A stretch of 64,000 bases of DNA from Pseudomonas sp. GCEP-101 (GTDB lineage: Bacteria > Pseudomonadota > Gammaproteobacteria > Pseudomonadales > Pseudomonadaceae): the NCBI RefSeq assembly GCF_025133575.1, contig NZ_CP104011.1:3666965-3730964 (forward strand), given 5' to 3'. Below, piece after piece: positions 1 through 9,579 of the stretch (position 1 is its first letter; each line of letters starts with the position of its first letter). The translations under genes and the position numbers were made by a program. The notes beneath the pieces are model-generated. The model had not been told where the DNA came from. It saw only the letters and a list, made by a program, of their open reading frames with translations, and did no database searches.

Positions 1-1
1 C

Positions 2-3000
2 GGCGAAACCGCCTTCCGCGTGACCATCGGGCAGGACGGCAAGGTCACCCTGGAACAGCTGCGCGCGCTGGTGCACTCCGATACCAGTGACCCCAACGAC
101 TCGCTGAGCCTGGCCGGCAAGATCGCCCTCAGCGCGACCATCACCGACAAGGACGGCGACAGCGCCACCACCTCCATCGACCTGGGCGGCAAGCTCAGCT
201 TCCTCGACGATGGCCCGAGCATCGCGCCGAGCACCGAGCACGATATCCAGCTGACGGTGGACGAGAGCAACCTGGCCGTGGATGCCACCAGCACGGCCAG
301 CGTCGCCGACCTGTTCAGCGGGAACTTCGGCGCCGACGGGGCGGGGCAGATCACCTACCGGATCGAGACCCAGGACAACACCGACAGCGGCCTGAAAGAC
401 ACCGCCACGGGCAGCCAGATCTTCCTGTTCAACACCGCCAGCGGCGTGGAAGGCCGCGTGGGCGGCGTGAACGGCGACGTGGCCTTCCGCGTGACCCTGG
501 GCCAGGACGGCAAGGTCGCCCTCGACCAGCTGCGCGCCGTCGTGCATCCCACTGCCGATGCCAATGAAGGCGTCAGCCTCGACCCGAACACCCTGGCACT
601 GAGCGCCACCATCACCGACAAGGACGGCGATAGCGCCACCACCTCCATCGACCTGGGCAGCAAGCTGACCTTCCTCGACGATGGCCCGAGCATTTCCGCC
701 GGCAACACCGAGGGCCTGCACCTGACGGTGGACGAGACCAACCTGAACCTGGACGCCAGCAGCACCGGTTCGGTGGCTGACCTGTTCAATGCGCAGTTCG
801 GCGCCGATGGTGCCGGTTCGATCACCTACCGGATCGAGACCCAGGACAACACCGACAGTGGCCTGAAAGACACCGCCACGGGCAGCCAGATCTTCCTGTT
901 CAACACCGCCAGCGGCGTGGAAGGCCGCGTGGGCGGCGTCAATGGCGACGTGGCCTTCCGCGTGACCCTCGGGCAGGACGGCACCATCACCCTGGACCAG
1001 GTGCGCGCTATCGTGCACCCGAATCCGGGCAGCGATAACGAGGGCGTCAGCCTCAACCCGAATACCCTGGCGTTGACCGCCACCATCACCGACAAGGATG
1101 GCGACAGCGCCACCGCCTCCATCGACCTGGGCGACAAGCTGACCTTCCTCGATGACGGCCCGCGCATCACGGCCAGCACCAGCGCCGACATCGCGCTGAG
1201 CGTCGACGAAACCCACCTCGGCGTGCCGGACACCAGCAGCGCGTCGGTTGCCGACCTGTTCACCGCCCACTTCGGCGCGGACGGCGCCGGAACCATCACC
1301 TACACACTGGCCGGGGCCGACAACAGCGACAGCGGGCTCAAGGACACCGCGACCGGCCAGAAGGTCTACCTCTACAACACCGCCGACGGCATCGAAGGCC
1401 GCCTGCAGGGCACCGACACCGTGGCCTTCCGCGTGTATGTGGACGGCGACGGCAAGGTCACGCTGGAGCAGCTGCGCGCCCTCGCGCATCCGGACGCCAG
1501 CAACCCTGACGACGCCCTCAACCTGCCCGGCCAGATCACCCTGACCGCCACCATCACCGACAAGGACGGCGACAGCGCCAGCGCCCAGATCGACCTGGGC
1601 AGCAAGCTGACCTTCCTCGATGACGGCCCGAGCATCGTTCCCTGCCTGGACGCCGACATCAGCCTGGAGGTGGACGAGTCCAACCTGTCGAACGACGCCC
1701 GCGTCGAAGTCAGCCTGGTGTCCCAGCTGTTCACGCCGAGCTTCGGCGCTGACGGCCCGGGGACCATCACCTACAAGGTGACCACCGTCGATGGCACCGA
1801 CAGTGGCGTGAAAACCACCCAGGGCGAGAGCATCCTGCTGTACAACGTCAACGGCACCGTGGTCGGCAAGGTTGCCGGCAGCGGGGCGATCGCCTTCGTG
1901 GTCAGCGAGGACCAGGGCGCGCTGATGCTCGACCAGCGCCTGGCGCTCAAGCACCCGGATCCGACCAACCCGGATGAGCCGCTGCGCCTGCCCGACGGCA
2001 AGATCACCCTGACCGCCACCATCACCGATGGCGACGGCGACACGGCGTCGGCCCATGTCGACCTCGGCACCAAGATGGTGTTCTACGACGATGCCCCGAC
2101 CATCAGCGCGAGCGCCCAGGGTGCTCCCGGCCTGGTGGTGGACGAGACCAACCTGGCCATCAATGCCAGTGCGGACTTCTCCGGCCAGTTCAACGGCAAC
2201 TACGGCGCGGACGGCCAGGGCTCGCTGAGCTACAAGGTCGAAGCCGTCGCCAATGGCAGCGACAGCGGCCTGCAGACCAGCCAGGGCCAGACCATCCTGC
2301 TGTTCAACGAAGGCACCAGCGTGGTCGGCCGCGTGGGCGGCCCGGCCGGGGCGATTGCCTTCAAGGTCACGGTCGCCGATGGGGTAGTGACGCTCGACCA
2401 GCAAATGGCACTCAAGCATCCGGACGGCAGCAACCCCGATGACGCGCTGAGCATCGCCGGCGGCAAGATCAACCTGGTCGCCACCATCACCGATGGCGAC
2501 GGCGATTCCAGCCATGCCGAACTGGACCTGGGCAGCCGCCTGACCTTCAAGGACGACGGCCCGAGCATCAGCGCCAGCAGCCAGGGCGCTCCGGTGCTGA
2601 CGGTGGACGAAACCAACCTGGCCGGCAACGCCAGCGGGGACTTCTCCGGGCAATTCAGCAGCAGCTTCGGCGCCGACGGCGCCGGCACCGTGACCTACCA
2701 GCTCAGTGCCGTTTCCAATGGCCTGGACAGCGGCCTGAAGACCACCAGCGGCCAGACCATCCTGCTGTTCAACGAAGGCGGCAGCGTCGTCGGCCGCGTC
2801 GGTGGGGACCAGGGCGCCATCGCCTTCAAGGTCACTATCTCCGGTGGCGTGGTCACCCTCGACCAGCAGATGGCGCTGCAGCACCCCAACGCCAGCAACC
2901 CCGATGACTCGGTCAGCCTGCTGAACAACAAGATCATCCTGGCCGCCACCATCACCGATGCCGACGGCGATTCGCTTTCCGCCAACCTCGACCTGGGCGG

Positions 3001-6000
3001 CCGGCTGGTCTTCAAGGACGACGGCCCGAGCATCAGCGCCAACGCCGGCCAGGCGCCGGTCCTCACGGTGGATGAAACCGTGCTGGCCACCGATGCCACC
3101 GGCAACTTCAGCGGCGCTTTCACCGCCAACGGCGGTGCTGACGGCGGCACCGTCAGCTACGGCCTGTCGGCGACCGACGGCACTGCTAGCGGGCTGCAGA
3201 CCACCAGCGGGCAAAGCATCGTGCTGGTCAAGGTCAGCGATACGGTGGTCGAGGGCCGCGTGGGCAATATCGGCGGCGCGGTCGCGTTCAGCCTGACCCT
3301 CAACAGCACCACTGGTGACCTGACGCTCGATCAGAAACTGGCGCTCAAGCACGCCGACGCCACCAACCCCGACGACTCGGTCAGCCTGCTGGGTAGCAAG
3401 ATCGCCCTGGTGGCGACCATCACCGATGGCGACGGCGACCAGAGTGTCGCCAGCCTCGACCTGGGCGGCAAGCTGGTGTTCAAGGACGATGGCCCCGTGC
3501 TCATCGCCGGCGGCAGCGTCACGGGCCAGGTCATGGAAGATGCGCTGCCGGGGGGCAACCCCGATGGCGCCGGCGACACCACCACGGCCACGGGTTCGCT
3601 CAGCAGCCTGGTGAACTTCGGCGCGGACGGCCCCGGTGCCTTCTCGCTGACCGGCAACACCGCCTCGCTCAGCGCACAGAACCTGACCTCCGGCGGCGTG
3701 GCGCTCAGCTACAGCGTGGTGGGCAACCTGCTGACCGCCATGGCCGGTGCCAAGACCATCTTCACCTTGTCGGTGGATGCGGCGGGGCACTACGAGTTCA
3801 AGCTGCTCGGCCCGCTGGATCACCCGCTGCACAATGGCGATGACGGCGAGCAGCTGACGCTCAACCTCGGCGGCGTGATCAAGGCCACCGATGGCGACGG
3901 CGACCCGGTCAGCCTGGGCGCAGGCTCGCTGGTGATCCATGTGCAGGACGACCTGCCGGTGGTGCACAGCGAACCGCCGTGCCAGGACGTCTCCGACTCC
4001 CAGGGCTTCATCCTCACCGGCAACCTGGATGTCAGCTTCGGCGGCGATGGCCTGGGCGCCTTCGACCTCAGCGGCAACACCGCGCCGGATGGCCTGACCT
4101 ACGTAGTCACCCAACTGACCGGTGGCGGTTCGCAGCTCACCGCCTATGACGGCAACAACCAGCCGTTCTTCGTCCTCAAGGTCAATGCCGATGGCAGCTA
4201 CAGCTTCGAGGTGGTGAACTCGCGGCCGACCACCTCGGTGGACTACGACCTGACCAAGGTCTCCGCCGGCGGCCCGCAGACCTCCATTGTCCTCAATGCC
4301 GATGGCCTTACCGCCACCTTCACCAGCCCGGGCAGTGTGGTGAACCCGTCCAACAACGGCATGGGCGTAGGCGGCAACAACCTGATCGACACCGGCGAGA
4401 AGCTCAACGTCGCGTTCAACGAAAAGGTCTATGACGCCAGCTTCGACGTGCAGAAGCTCTCCACCAGCGATGTGCTGACCTGGAGCGTCTACGGCGAGGG
4501 CGGCACCTTGCTGGCCCAGGGCACCTACTCGCCGCCGGCCGGAACCGGGGAGGGCGATGCCACCCACTGGAACCTGCTCACCGATGGCCACTTCACCTCG
4601 GGCTCGGCCTACCAGTTGTCGCAGACCGGCTTCACCAGCGTCGTGCTGAGCAGCTCCGGCGGTGATTACCGGGTTGCCAGCATCGAGGTGAAACAGTCCG
4701 TGCTGCCCCAGGACCTGGACCTCAACTTCCACCTGGGCATCACCGACGGCGACGGCGACTCCACCAGCCTCAACCTGTGCCTGGACCTGAGCACGCCCAA
4801 CCCGCTGCTGGTGGTCGGCAGCAATGACCATGACAGCGGCTCGTCCACTACCCAGCACACCATTCCCAACCCCAGCGACGCCGACAAGAGCGGTGACATC
4901 GTCGGCGGCAACGGCAACGACGTGCTGGTGGGCGACAAGGGTGGCGTCTCGGTGTCCACCACCCCGGGCAAGAACTACAACATCGCCCTGGTGCTCGACC
5001 GCTCCGGCAGCATGAACGAGCCGGGCGGGCCCGACCGGCTGAGCCTGGCGAAGAACGCCCTGATCAACCTGCTCAACCAGGTCAAGGGGCATGACGGGGT
5101 GATCAACGTGGCGCTGGTCTCCTTCGCCACCTCCTCGACCATCGCCACCCTGGCCGGGCTCAACAGCAGCAACGTGCAGGGCATGATCGACAAGATCAAC
5201 GCCCTCACCGCCGACGGCAACACCAACTACGAGGCCGCGATGAAGTCCGCCAGCGCCTGGTTCGCCGGGCAGGTGGGAGGCGGCGCGGATGCGGCGCACA
5301 ACTACGTCAACCTGGCGTTCTTCCTCACCGACGGCAACCCGACCACCTTCAATGGCGACTCGACCAACTCCGGCAACAGCACCGAGTACAACGACGTGCA
5401 GAAAGCCCTGACCGCTGGCGCCGACATGCTCAATGGCACCGGCGTGTTCGCCGGCGCCGACCATGTCTCGGTGAACGCCATCGGCATCGACGACGGCGTC
5501 AACACCAACATCCTGCGCTTCTTCGACAACACCAACACCGTGGGCACCGGGACCATCGACTACGGCAAGAACGACGTGGTCGGCAATGTCGGCCAGCCGC
5601 AGATCATCCACACCGGCAGCGAGCTGACGACGGCGCTGCAGGAGGGCGTGAGCAACGTCTCGCCGGCGCCGGTGGGCAACGACCACCTGGTGGGCGGTTC
5701 GGGCAATGACATCATCTTCGGCGATGTCATCAACACCGACAGCCTGTCCTGGGCCGGGCATGCCGCTGGCACGCACAACGGCCAGGGCTTCCAGGGACTG
5801 GTGGACTACCTGACCGCGACCAACGGCGGGACGGCCCCCACGTCCGGGCAGTTGCTCGACTACATCGCCGCCCATGCCCAGGAGCTCAACGTCGTCGGCG
5901 ATACCCGCGGTGGCGACGACATCCTCGAGGGCGGCGCCGGCAATGACCTGATGTTCGGCCAGGGCGGCAACGACAAGCTGATCGGCGGGCCGGGCGACGA

Positions 6001-6370
6001 CATCCTGTACGGCGGCACCGGCGCGGATGAGTTCATCTGGAAGTCCGGCGACACCGGCCACGACGTGATCAAGGACTTCAGCATCGCCGAGCACGACGTG
6101 CTGAACTTCGCCGACCTGCTGCAAGGGGAAACCGCCACGGCCTCGTCGCTTGCGCACTACCTGACCTTCTCGGTCAACGCCGGCACCACCAGCATCGGCG
6201 TCAGCCCCACCAGCGGTGGCGCCGTCACCCAGACCGTCGACCTGGCCAACGTCGACCTCTCCGCCAAGTACGCGGGCCATGCCGGCAGCGGCGTGCTCTC
6301 GGCGGGGGATACCCAGACCGTGCTCAACGGCCTGCTGGGCGACCACGCGATCAAGACCGACACCGTCTGA
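2..6370 (+). CDS. Giant RTX/LapA-like surface adhesin, 3' part (5' end outside window)
   Basis: The frame is open at the window edge: the residues before the first possible GTG (position 20) read GETAFRV, matching the repeat consensus GDVAFRV, so the true start lies upstream. About eight tandem repeats of 155-159 residues follow, each with a GADGxGxITY core, an FLDDGPSI-type linker and TDKDGDSA motifs; this fits the T1SS-143 repeat family of giant secreted adhesins. A von Willebrand A domain covers roughly 4970-5640, with MIDAS motif DRSGS at 4997-5011. Glycine/aspartate RTX nonapeptides lie before it (near 4900) and after it (5690-5730 and 5910-6020). The tail fits a type I secretion signal. 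Expected role: Ca-dependent adhesion or biofilm matrix at the cell surface, exported by a LapBCE-type ABC system. No such exporter is in the window, so the secretion route is inferred. Confidence 0.9.
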   Translation, partial: GETAFRVTIGQDGKVTLEQLRALVHSDTSDPNDSLSLAGKIALSATITDKDGDSATTSIDLGGKLSFLDDGPSIAPSTEHDIQLTVDESNLAVDATSTASVADLFSGNFGADGAGQITYRIETQDNTDSGLKDTATGSQIFLFNTASGVEGRVGGVNGDVAFRVTLGQDGKVALDQLRAVVHPTADANEGVSLDPNTLALSATITDKDGDSATTSIDLGSKLTFLDDGPSISAGNTEGLHLTVDETNLNLDASSTGSVADLFNAQFGADGAGSITYRIETQDNTDSGLKDTATGSQIFLFNTASGVEGRVGGVNGDVAFRVTLGQDGTITLDQVRAIVHPNPGSDNEGVSLNPNTLALTATITDKDGDSATASIDLGDKLTFLDDGPRITASTSADIALSVDETHLGVPDTSSASVADLFTAHFGADGAGTITYTLAGADNSDSGLKDTATGQKVYLYNTADGIEGRLQGTDTVAFRVYVDGDGKVTLEQLRALAHPDASNPDDALNLPGQITLTATITDKDGDSASAQIDLGSKLTFLDDGPSIVPCLDADISLEVDESNLSNDARVEVSLVSQLFTPSFGADGPGTITYKVTTVDGTDSGVKTTQGESILLYNVNGTVVGKVAGSGAIAFVVSEDQGALMLDQRLALKHPDPTNPDEPLRLPDGKITLTATITDGDGDTASAHVDLGTKMVFYDDAPTISASAQGAPGLVVDETNLAINASADFSGQFNGNYGADGQGSLSYKVEAVANGSDSGLQTSQGQTILLFNEGTSVVGRVGGPAGAIAFKVTVADGVVTLDQQMALKHPDGSNPDDALSIAGGKINLVATITDGDGDSSHAELDLGSRLTFKDDGPSISASSQGAPVLTVDETNLAGNASGDFSGQFSSSFGADGAGTVTYQLSAVSNGLDSGLKTTSGQTILLFNEGGSVVGRVGGDQGAIAFKVTISGGVVTLDQQMALQHPNASNPDDSVSLLNNKIILAATITDADGDSLSANLDLGGRLVFKDDGPSISANAGQAPVLTVDETVLATDATGNFSGAFTANGGADGGTVSYGLSATDGTASGLQTTSGQSIVLVKVSDTVVEGRVGNIGGAVAFSLTLNSTTGDLTLDQKLALKHADATNPDDSVSLLGSKIALVATITDGDGDQSVASLDLGGKLVFKDDGPVLIAGGSVTGQVMEDALPGGNPDGAGDTTTATGSLSSLVNFGADGPGAFSLTGNTASLSAQNLTSGGVALSYSVVGNLLTAMAGAKTIFTLSVDAAGHYEFKLLGPLDHPLHNGDDGEQLTLNLGGVIKATDGDGDPVSLGAGSLVIHVQDDLPVVHSEPPCQDVSDSQGFILTGNLDVSFGGDGLGAFDLSGNTAPDGLTYVVTQLTGGGSQLTAYDGNNQPFFVLKVNADGSYSFEVVNSRPTTSVDYDLTKVSAGGPQTSIVLNADGLTATFTSPGSVVNPSNNGMGVGGNNLIDTGEKLNVAFNEKVYDASFDVQKLSTSDVLTWSVYGEGGTLLAQGTYSPPAGTGEGDATHWNLLTDGHFTSGSAYQLSQTGFTSVVLSSSGGDYRVASIEVKQSVLPQDLDLNFHLGITDGDGDSTSLNLCLDLSTPNPLLVVGSNDHDSGSSTTQHTIPNPSDADKSGDIVGGNGNDVLVGDKGGVSVSTTPGKNYNIALVLDRSGSMNEPGGPDRLSLAKNALINLLNQVKGHDGVINVALVSFATSSTIATLAGLNSSNVQGMIDKINALTADGNTNYEAAMKSASAWFAGQVGGGADAAHNYVNLAFFLTDGNPTTFNGDSTNSGNSTEYNDVQKALTAGADMLNGTGVFAGADHVSVNAIGIDDGVNTNILRFFDNTNTVGTGTIDYGKNDVVGNVGQPQIIHTGSELTTALQEGVSNVSPAPVGNDHLVGGSGNDIIFGDVINTDSLSWAGHAAGTHNGQGFQGLVDYLTATNGGTAPTSGQLLDYIAAHAQELNVVGDTRGGDDILEGGAGNDLMFGQGGNDKLIGGPGDDILYGGTGADEFIWKSGDTGHDVIKDFSIAEHDVLNFADLLQGETATASSLAHYLTFSVNAGTTSIGVSPTSGGAVTQTVDLANVDLSAKYAGHAGSGVLSAGDTQTVLNGLLGDHAIKTDTV
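206..3960 (+). repeat. Tandem T1SS-143-type repeats in the adhesin gene
   Basis: The linker DDGPSI or a close variant recurs at about 206, 676, 1153, 1621, 2087, 2551, 3016, 3484 and 3949, a period of 465-477 bp. Repeats differ in their central motif: ETQDNTDSGL in the first two full units, then GADNSDSGL, VDGTDSGV, ANGSDSGL, SNGLDSGL and TDGTASGL. The gradient from near-identical to diverged units suggests local gene conversion at the 5' side. Confidence 0.85.
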
Positions 6371-6388
6371 CGCGCGGTGAAACCCGCT

Positions 6389-6416
6389 GAAACCGCCGCC
6401 TCCGGGCGGCGGTTTC
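6389..6416 (+). terminator. Hairpin terminator after the adhesin gene
   Basis: A perfect 12-bp stem (GAAACCGCCGCC with GGCGGCGGTTTC) closes on a TCCG tetraloop 18 bp after the adhesin stop. The T-tract is short (TTTC), so it is a likely but not classical intrinsic terminator. Confidence 0.75.
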
Positions 6417-6548
6417 GTTGGTGCCCGCCCAACGAGGGAGGGGGCACGGCTATACGGCTGGTGAATGATCGTCGCCCTGCGTCCTCACTGGCGCCTATGC
6501 TCGGGGCCACCCCATCCTCCCAACGAACAACAATCAACGAGGTTTCCC

Positions 6549-7733
6549 ATGCGCGAAGTGGTGATCGTCGACAGCGTCCGCACCGGCCTGGCCAAGTCCT
6601 TCCGTGGCAAATTCAACATGACCCGTCCGGACGACATGGTCGCCCATTGCATCGACGCGCTGCTGGCGCGCAACGACCTCGACCCGCTGCTGGTGGACGA
6701 CTGCGTGGTCGGCGCCGGCTCCAACGAAGGCGCCCAGGGCCACAACATCGGCCGCAACGCCGCCGTGCTGTCGCGCCTGGGCATCCACGTCGCCGGCATG
6801 ACCCTGAACCGCTACTGCTCCTCGGGCCTGCAGGCCATTGCCATCGCCGCCAACCAGGTGGCCTCCGGCTGCAGCGACATCCTGGTGGCCGGCGGCGTCG
6901 AGTCCATCACCCTGACCATGGGCAAGCAGAACCTCGACAACTTCGTGAACCCGCGCCTGAAGGACGAGTTCCCCGGCATCTACTACCCCATGGGCCAGAC
7001 CGCCGAGATCGTCGCCCGCCGCTACAACGTCACCCGCGAGCAGCAGGACCTGTACGCCCTGCAGAGCCAGCAGCGCACTGCCCGCGCCCAGGCCGACGGC
7101 CTGTTCAACGATGAAATCGTGCCGATGAGCGTGAAGTACCAGGTTGAAGACAAGGCCACCGGCGAGAAGAAAGTGCTCGACGGCGTGGTCGACCGCGACG
7201 ACTGCAACCGCCCGGACACCACCCTCGAAGGCCTGAACTCCCTCAAGCCGGTGTTCGCCGAGGACGGCTCGGTCACTGCCGGCAACGCCTCGCAGCTTTC
7301 CGACGGCGCCTCGATGACCCTGGTCATGAGCCTGGACAAGGCGCTGGAGCTGGGCCTCAAGCCCAAGGCGTTCTTCCGCGGCTTCACCGTGGCCGGCTGC
7401 GAGCCCGACGAGATGGGCATCGGCCCGGTGTTCTCGGTGCCCAAGCTGCTCAAGGCCAAGGGCCTGCAGGTGGCCGACATCGACCTCTGGGAGCTCAACG
7501 AAGCCTTCGCCTCGCAGTGCCTGTACGCCCGCGACCGCCTGGGTATCGACAACGAGAAGTACAACGTCAACGGCGGCTCCATCTCCATCGGCCACCCCTT
7601 CGGCATGACCGGCTCGCGCCAGGTCGGCCACCTGGTGCGCGAACTGCAGCGCCGCAACCTGCGCTACGGCATCGTCACCATGTGCGTGGGCGGCGGCATG
7701 GGCGCCACCGGCCTGTTCGAAGCCGTTCGCTGA
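6549..7733 (+). CDS. Thiolase family acetyl-CoA C-acyltransferase
   Basis: This 394-residue protein has the full thiolase layout and normal family length. The nucleophile Cys90 sits in NRYCSSGLQA, catalytic His349 in SIGHPFG and the second active-site Cys379 in MCVGGGMGATG. It should catalyse thiolytic cleavage or condensation of acyl-CoAs in the cytoplasm (beta-oxidation or acetoacetyl-CoA formation). The ATG at 6549 is chosen because it follows a purine-rich RBS (ACGAGG) and gives the usual N-terminus MREVVIVD. The gene stands alone between two terminators, with no hydratase/dehydrogenase partner next to it, so chain-length preference is unknown. Confidence 0.93.
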   Translation: MREVVIVDSVRTGLAKSFRGKFNMTRPDDMVAHCIDALLARNDLDPLLVDDCVVGAGSNEGAQGHNIGRNAAVLSRLGIHVAGMTLNRYCSSGLQAIAIAANQVASGCSDILVAGGVESITLTMGKQNLDNFVNPRLKDEFPGIYYPMGQTAEIVARRYNVTREQQDLYALQSQQRTARAQADGLFNDEIVPMSVKYQVEDKATGEKKVLDGVVDRDDCNRPDTTLEGLNSLKPVFAEDGSVTAGNASQLSDGASMTLVMSLDKALELGLKPKAFFRGFTVAGCEPDEMGIGPVFSVPKLLKAKGLQVADIDLWELNEAFASQCLYARDRLGIDNEKYNVNGGSISIGHPFGMTGSRQVGHLVRELQRRNLRYGIVTMCVGGGMGATGLFEAVR

Positions 7734-7808
7734 GCACGGCGGGCGAGGGCGCAGGCCCTGGCCCGGATGGCACCGACCGCTCCACGCAAGCGGCCCGGTA
7801 CCGATGAG

Positions 7809-7838
7809 AACCCCCGGCGGTGACGCCGGGGGTTTTTC
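7809..7838 (+). terminator. Intrinsic terminator after the thiolase
   Basis: An 11-bp stem, AACCCCCGGCG with CGCCGGGGGTT, closes on GTGA and is followed by a T-tract (TTTTTC). It is 75 bp downstream of the thiolase stop. Confidence 0.9.
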
Positions 7839-7843
7839 ATGTG

Positions 7844-8357
7844 GGCGCTACCCAGCAGCGCCTGCCGGTGAAGATCAATCCCGCCGCGCAGCATTTCGCG
7901 GACAAGGTCCGCTCCTACGGAATCGACGGAGCAGCCCTGTAGGAGCGGGCCATGCCCGCGACAGCGCCGGCAGGCGCTCCTGCGAATGGGCGCTACCCGT
8001 CGGCGTTTGCCGGTGAAGTCCCATCCCGCCGCGCAGGATTTCGCGGACAAGGTCCGCTCCTACGGAATCGACGGAGCAGCCGTGTAGGAGCGGGCCATGC
8101 CCGCGACAGCGCCCGCAGGGCGCCCCTGCGAATAGGCGCTACCCGTCCGCGTCTACCGGTGAAGATCAATCCCGCCGCGCAGGATTTCGCGGACAAGGTC
8201 CGCTCCCACGGAATCGACGGAGCAGCCCTGTAGGAGCGGGCCATGCCCGCGACAGCGCCCGCAGGGCGCTCCTGCGAATAGGCGCTACCTGTTGGTGTTT
8301 GCCGGTGAAGTCCCATCCCGCCGCGCGGGATTTCGCGGACAAGGTCCGCTCCTACAG
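7844..8357. repeat. Tandem array of about 3.5 REP-containing 146-bp units
   Basis: Units begin near 7844, 7990, 8137 and 8281. Each holds a CCGCGCAGGATTTCGCGGAC segment, the palindrome core GGTCCGCTCCTAC, a GGAATCGACGGAGCAGCC spacer and the second REP core TAGGAGCGGGCCATGCCCGC. The fourth unit breaks off at 8357. Units 1 and 3 share AAGATCAAT and units 2 and 4 share AAGTCCCAT, so the array has a two-unit (about 293 bp) higher-order period. No gene is seen in 7734-8522; the short open frames crossing the array are repeat translations. Confidence 0.85.
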
Positions 8358-8522
8358 GTCACTTCGCAAATTTTTTCGCCCCCATACCCAAATCTGCCTA
8401 TGGATCTATCGGTGCACTTGGCCCTTTAGCAATAGTGCCGTCGCAATCGCTCCCTAGCATGGACCTCGTTCCTTCACGCCCCGGCTCACGCGGCGTGGGC
8501 CCCACGCACACGAGGTACCGCC

Positions 8523-9578
8523 ATGCATCCCATCCTCGCCGGCACGCCGCTGAGCGTGCGCCATCTTCGCAAGCGCTTCGGCCAGTTCGTCGCCCTCGAC
8601 GGCGTGTCGCTGGAGGTCAAGGCCGGTGAACTGGTGTGCCTGCTCGGCCCCTCCGGTTGCGGCAAGACCACCCTGCTGCGCTGCATTGCCGGCCTCGAAC
8701 AACAGGACGAAGGCAGCCTCCACCTGGGCCTGCGCGACGTGTCGAACCTGCCGCCGCAGGCGCGGGACTACGGCATCCTGTTCCAGTCCTACGCGCTGTT
8801 CCCCAACCTCACCGTGGAGCAGAACATCGCCTACGGCCTGACCTCGTCGAGCAAGGACGAAGCCCGCCGCCGCGTCGCCGAGATGCTCGAACTGGTTGGC
8901 CTCTCCGGCAGCGAGAAGAAGTACCCCGGCCAGCTCTCCGGCGGCCAGCAGCAGCGCGTCGCCATGGCCCGTGCGCTGGCGCCCAGCCCGTCGCTGCTGC
9001 TGCTCGACGAACCCATGTCGGCGCTGGACGCCCGTGTCCGCGAGCACCTGTGCGGCGAGCTGCGCCAGCTGCAGAAACGCCTGGGCATCACCACCGTGAT
9101 GGTCACCCACAACCAGGACGAGGCCATGCTGATGGCCGATCGCATCGCGGTGATGAACCACGGGCGCATCGAGCAGTACGGCACCGCCCAGGAGATCTAC
9201 AGCGCGCCGGGTACGCCCTTCGTCGCCGAGTTCGTCGGCCAGGGCAACTGGCTGCCGTTCGAGCGCGGCAGCGATGGCCATGCCCGTGTCGGCGGCCTCA
9301 ACCTGCGCCTGCATAGCCAGGCGCCGAACGCCTCCGGCCGGCTGTTCTGCCGCCCGGAAGCGATCAGCGTGAACCCCGCCGTGCACCAGGAAAACCTGTT
9401 CCGCGCCCAGGTCCGCGAGATCACCTTCCTCGGCAATCGCTGCCGCATGAGCTTTGAGCTGGAACAGTTGCCGGGCCACGCGCTGCTCGCCGAGCTGGCG
9501 CCCGAGGACATGCCGCGCCTGGGTACCCCGGACATCTGGGTGTCGCTGCCGCCGCGCAGCCTGCAGGTGTTCGCCTGA
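8523..9578 (+). CDS. ABC importer ATP-binding protein, 2-aminoethylphosphonate type
   Basis: The 351-residue protein has Walker A GPSGCGKTT, signature LSGGQQQR, Walker B LLLLDEP and the switch histidine in VMVTHNQDE, followed by a C-terminal regulatory domain of about 110 residues as in the PotA/FbpC group. The start ATG follows the RBS GAGGTA. It energises uptake through the double-domain permease that starts 1 bp after its stop. Its neighbours (two-domain permease, periplasmic protein, aminophosphonate-linked FAD enzyme) match the arrangement known for 2-aminoethylphosphonate importers (PhnT2/AepXVW class). The substrate is inferred from this family and context; the ATPase alone would also fit iron, spermidine or thiamine importers. 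Confidence 0.85.
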   Translation: MHPILAGTPLSVRHLRKRFGQFVALDGVSLEVKAGELVCLLGPSGCGKTTLLRCIAGLEQQDEGSLHLGLRDVSNLPPQARDYGILFQSYALFPNLTVEQNIAYGLTSSSKDEARRRVAEMLELVGLSGSEKKYPGQLSGGQQQRVAMARALAPSPSLLLLDEPMSALDARVREHLCGELRQLQKRLGITTVMVTHNQDEAMLMADRIAVMNHGRIEQYGTAQEIYSAPGTPFVAEFVGQGNWLPFERGSDGHARVGGLNLRLHSQAPNASGRLFCRPEAISVNPAVHQENLFRAQVREITFLGNRCRMSFELEQLPGHALLAELAPEDMPRLGTPDIWVSLPPRSLQVFA

Positions 9579-9579
9579 G

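Noticed and set aside
206..3960. Regular repeats that might suggest a CRISPR-like array
   Set aside because: The period is about 470 bp, the repeats are coding and in frame, and no short identical direct repeats with unique spacers occur.
7804..8316. Small open frames in the REP array
   Set aside because: They are translations of the repeat units in different frames, with no RBS.
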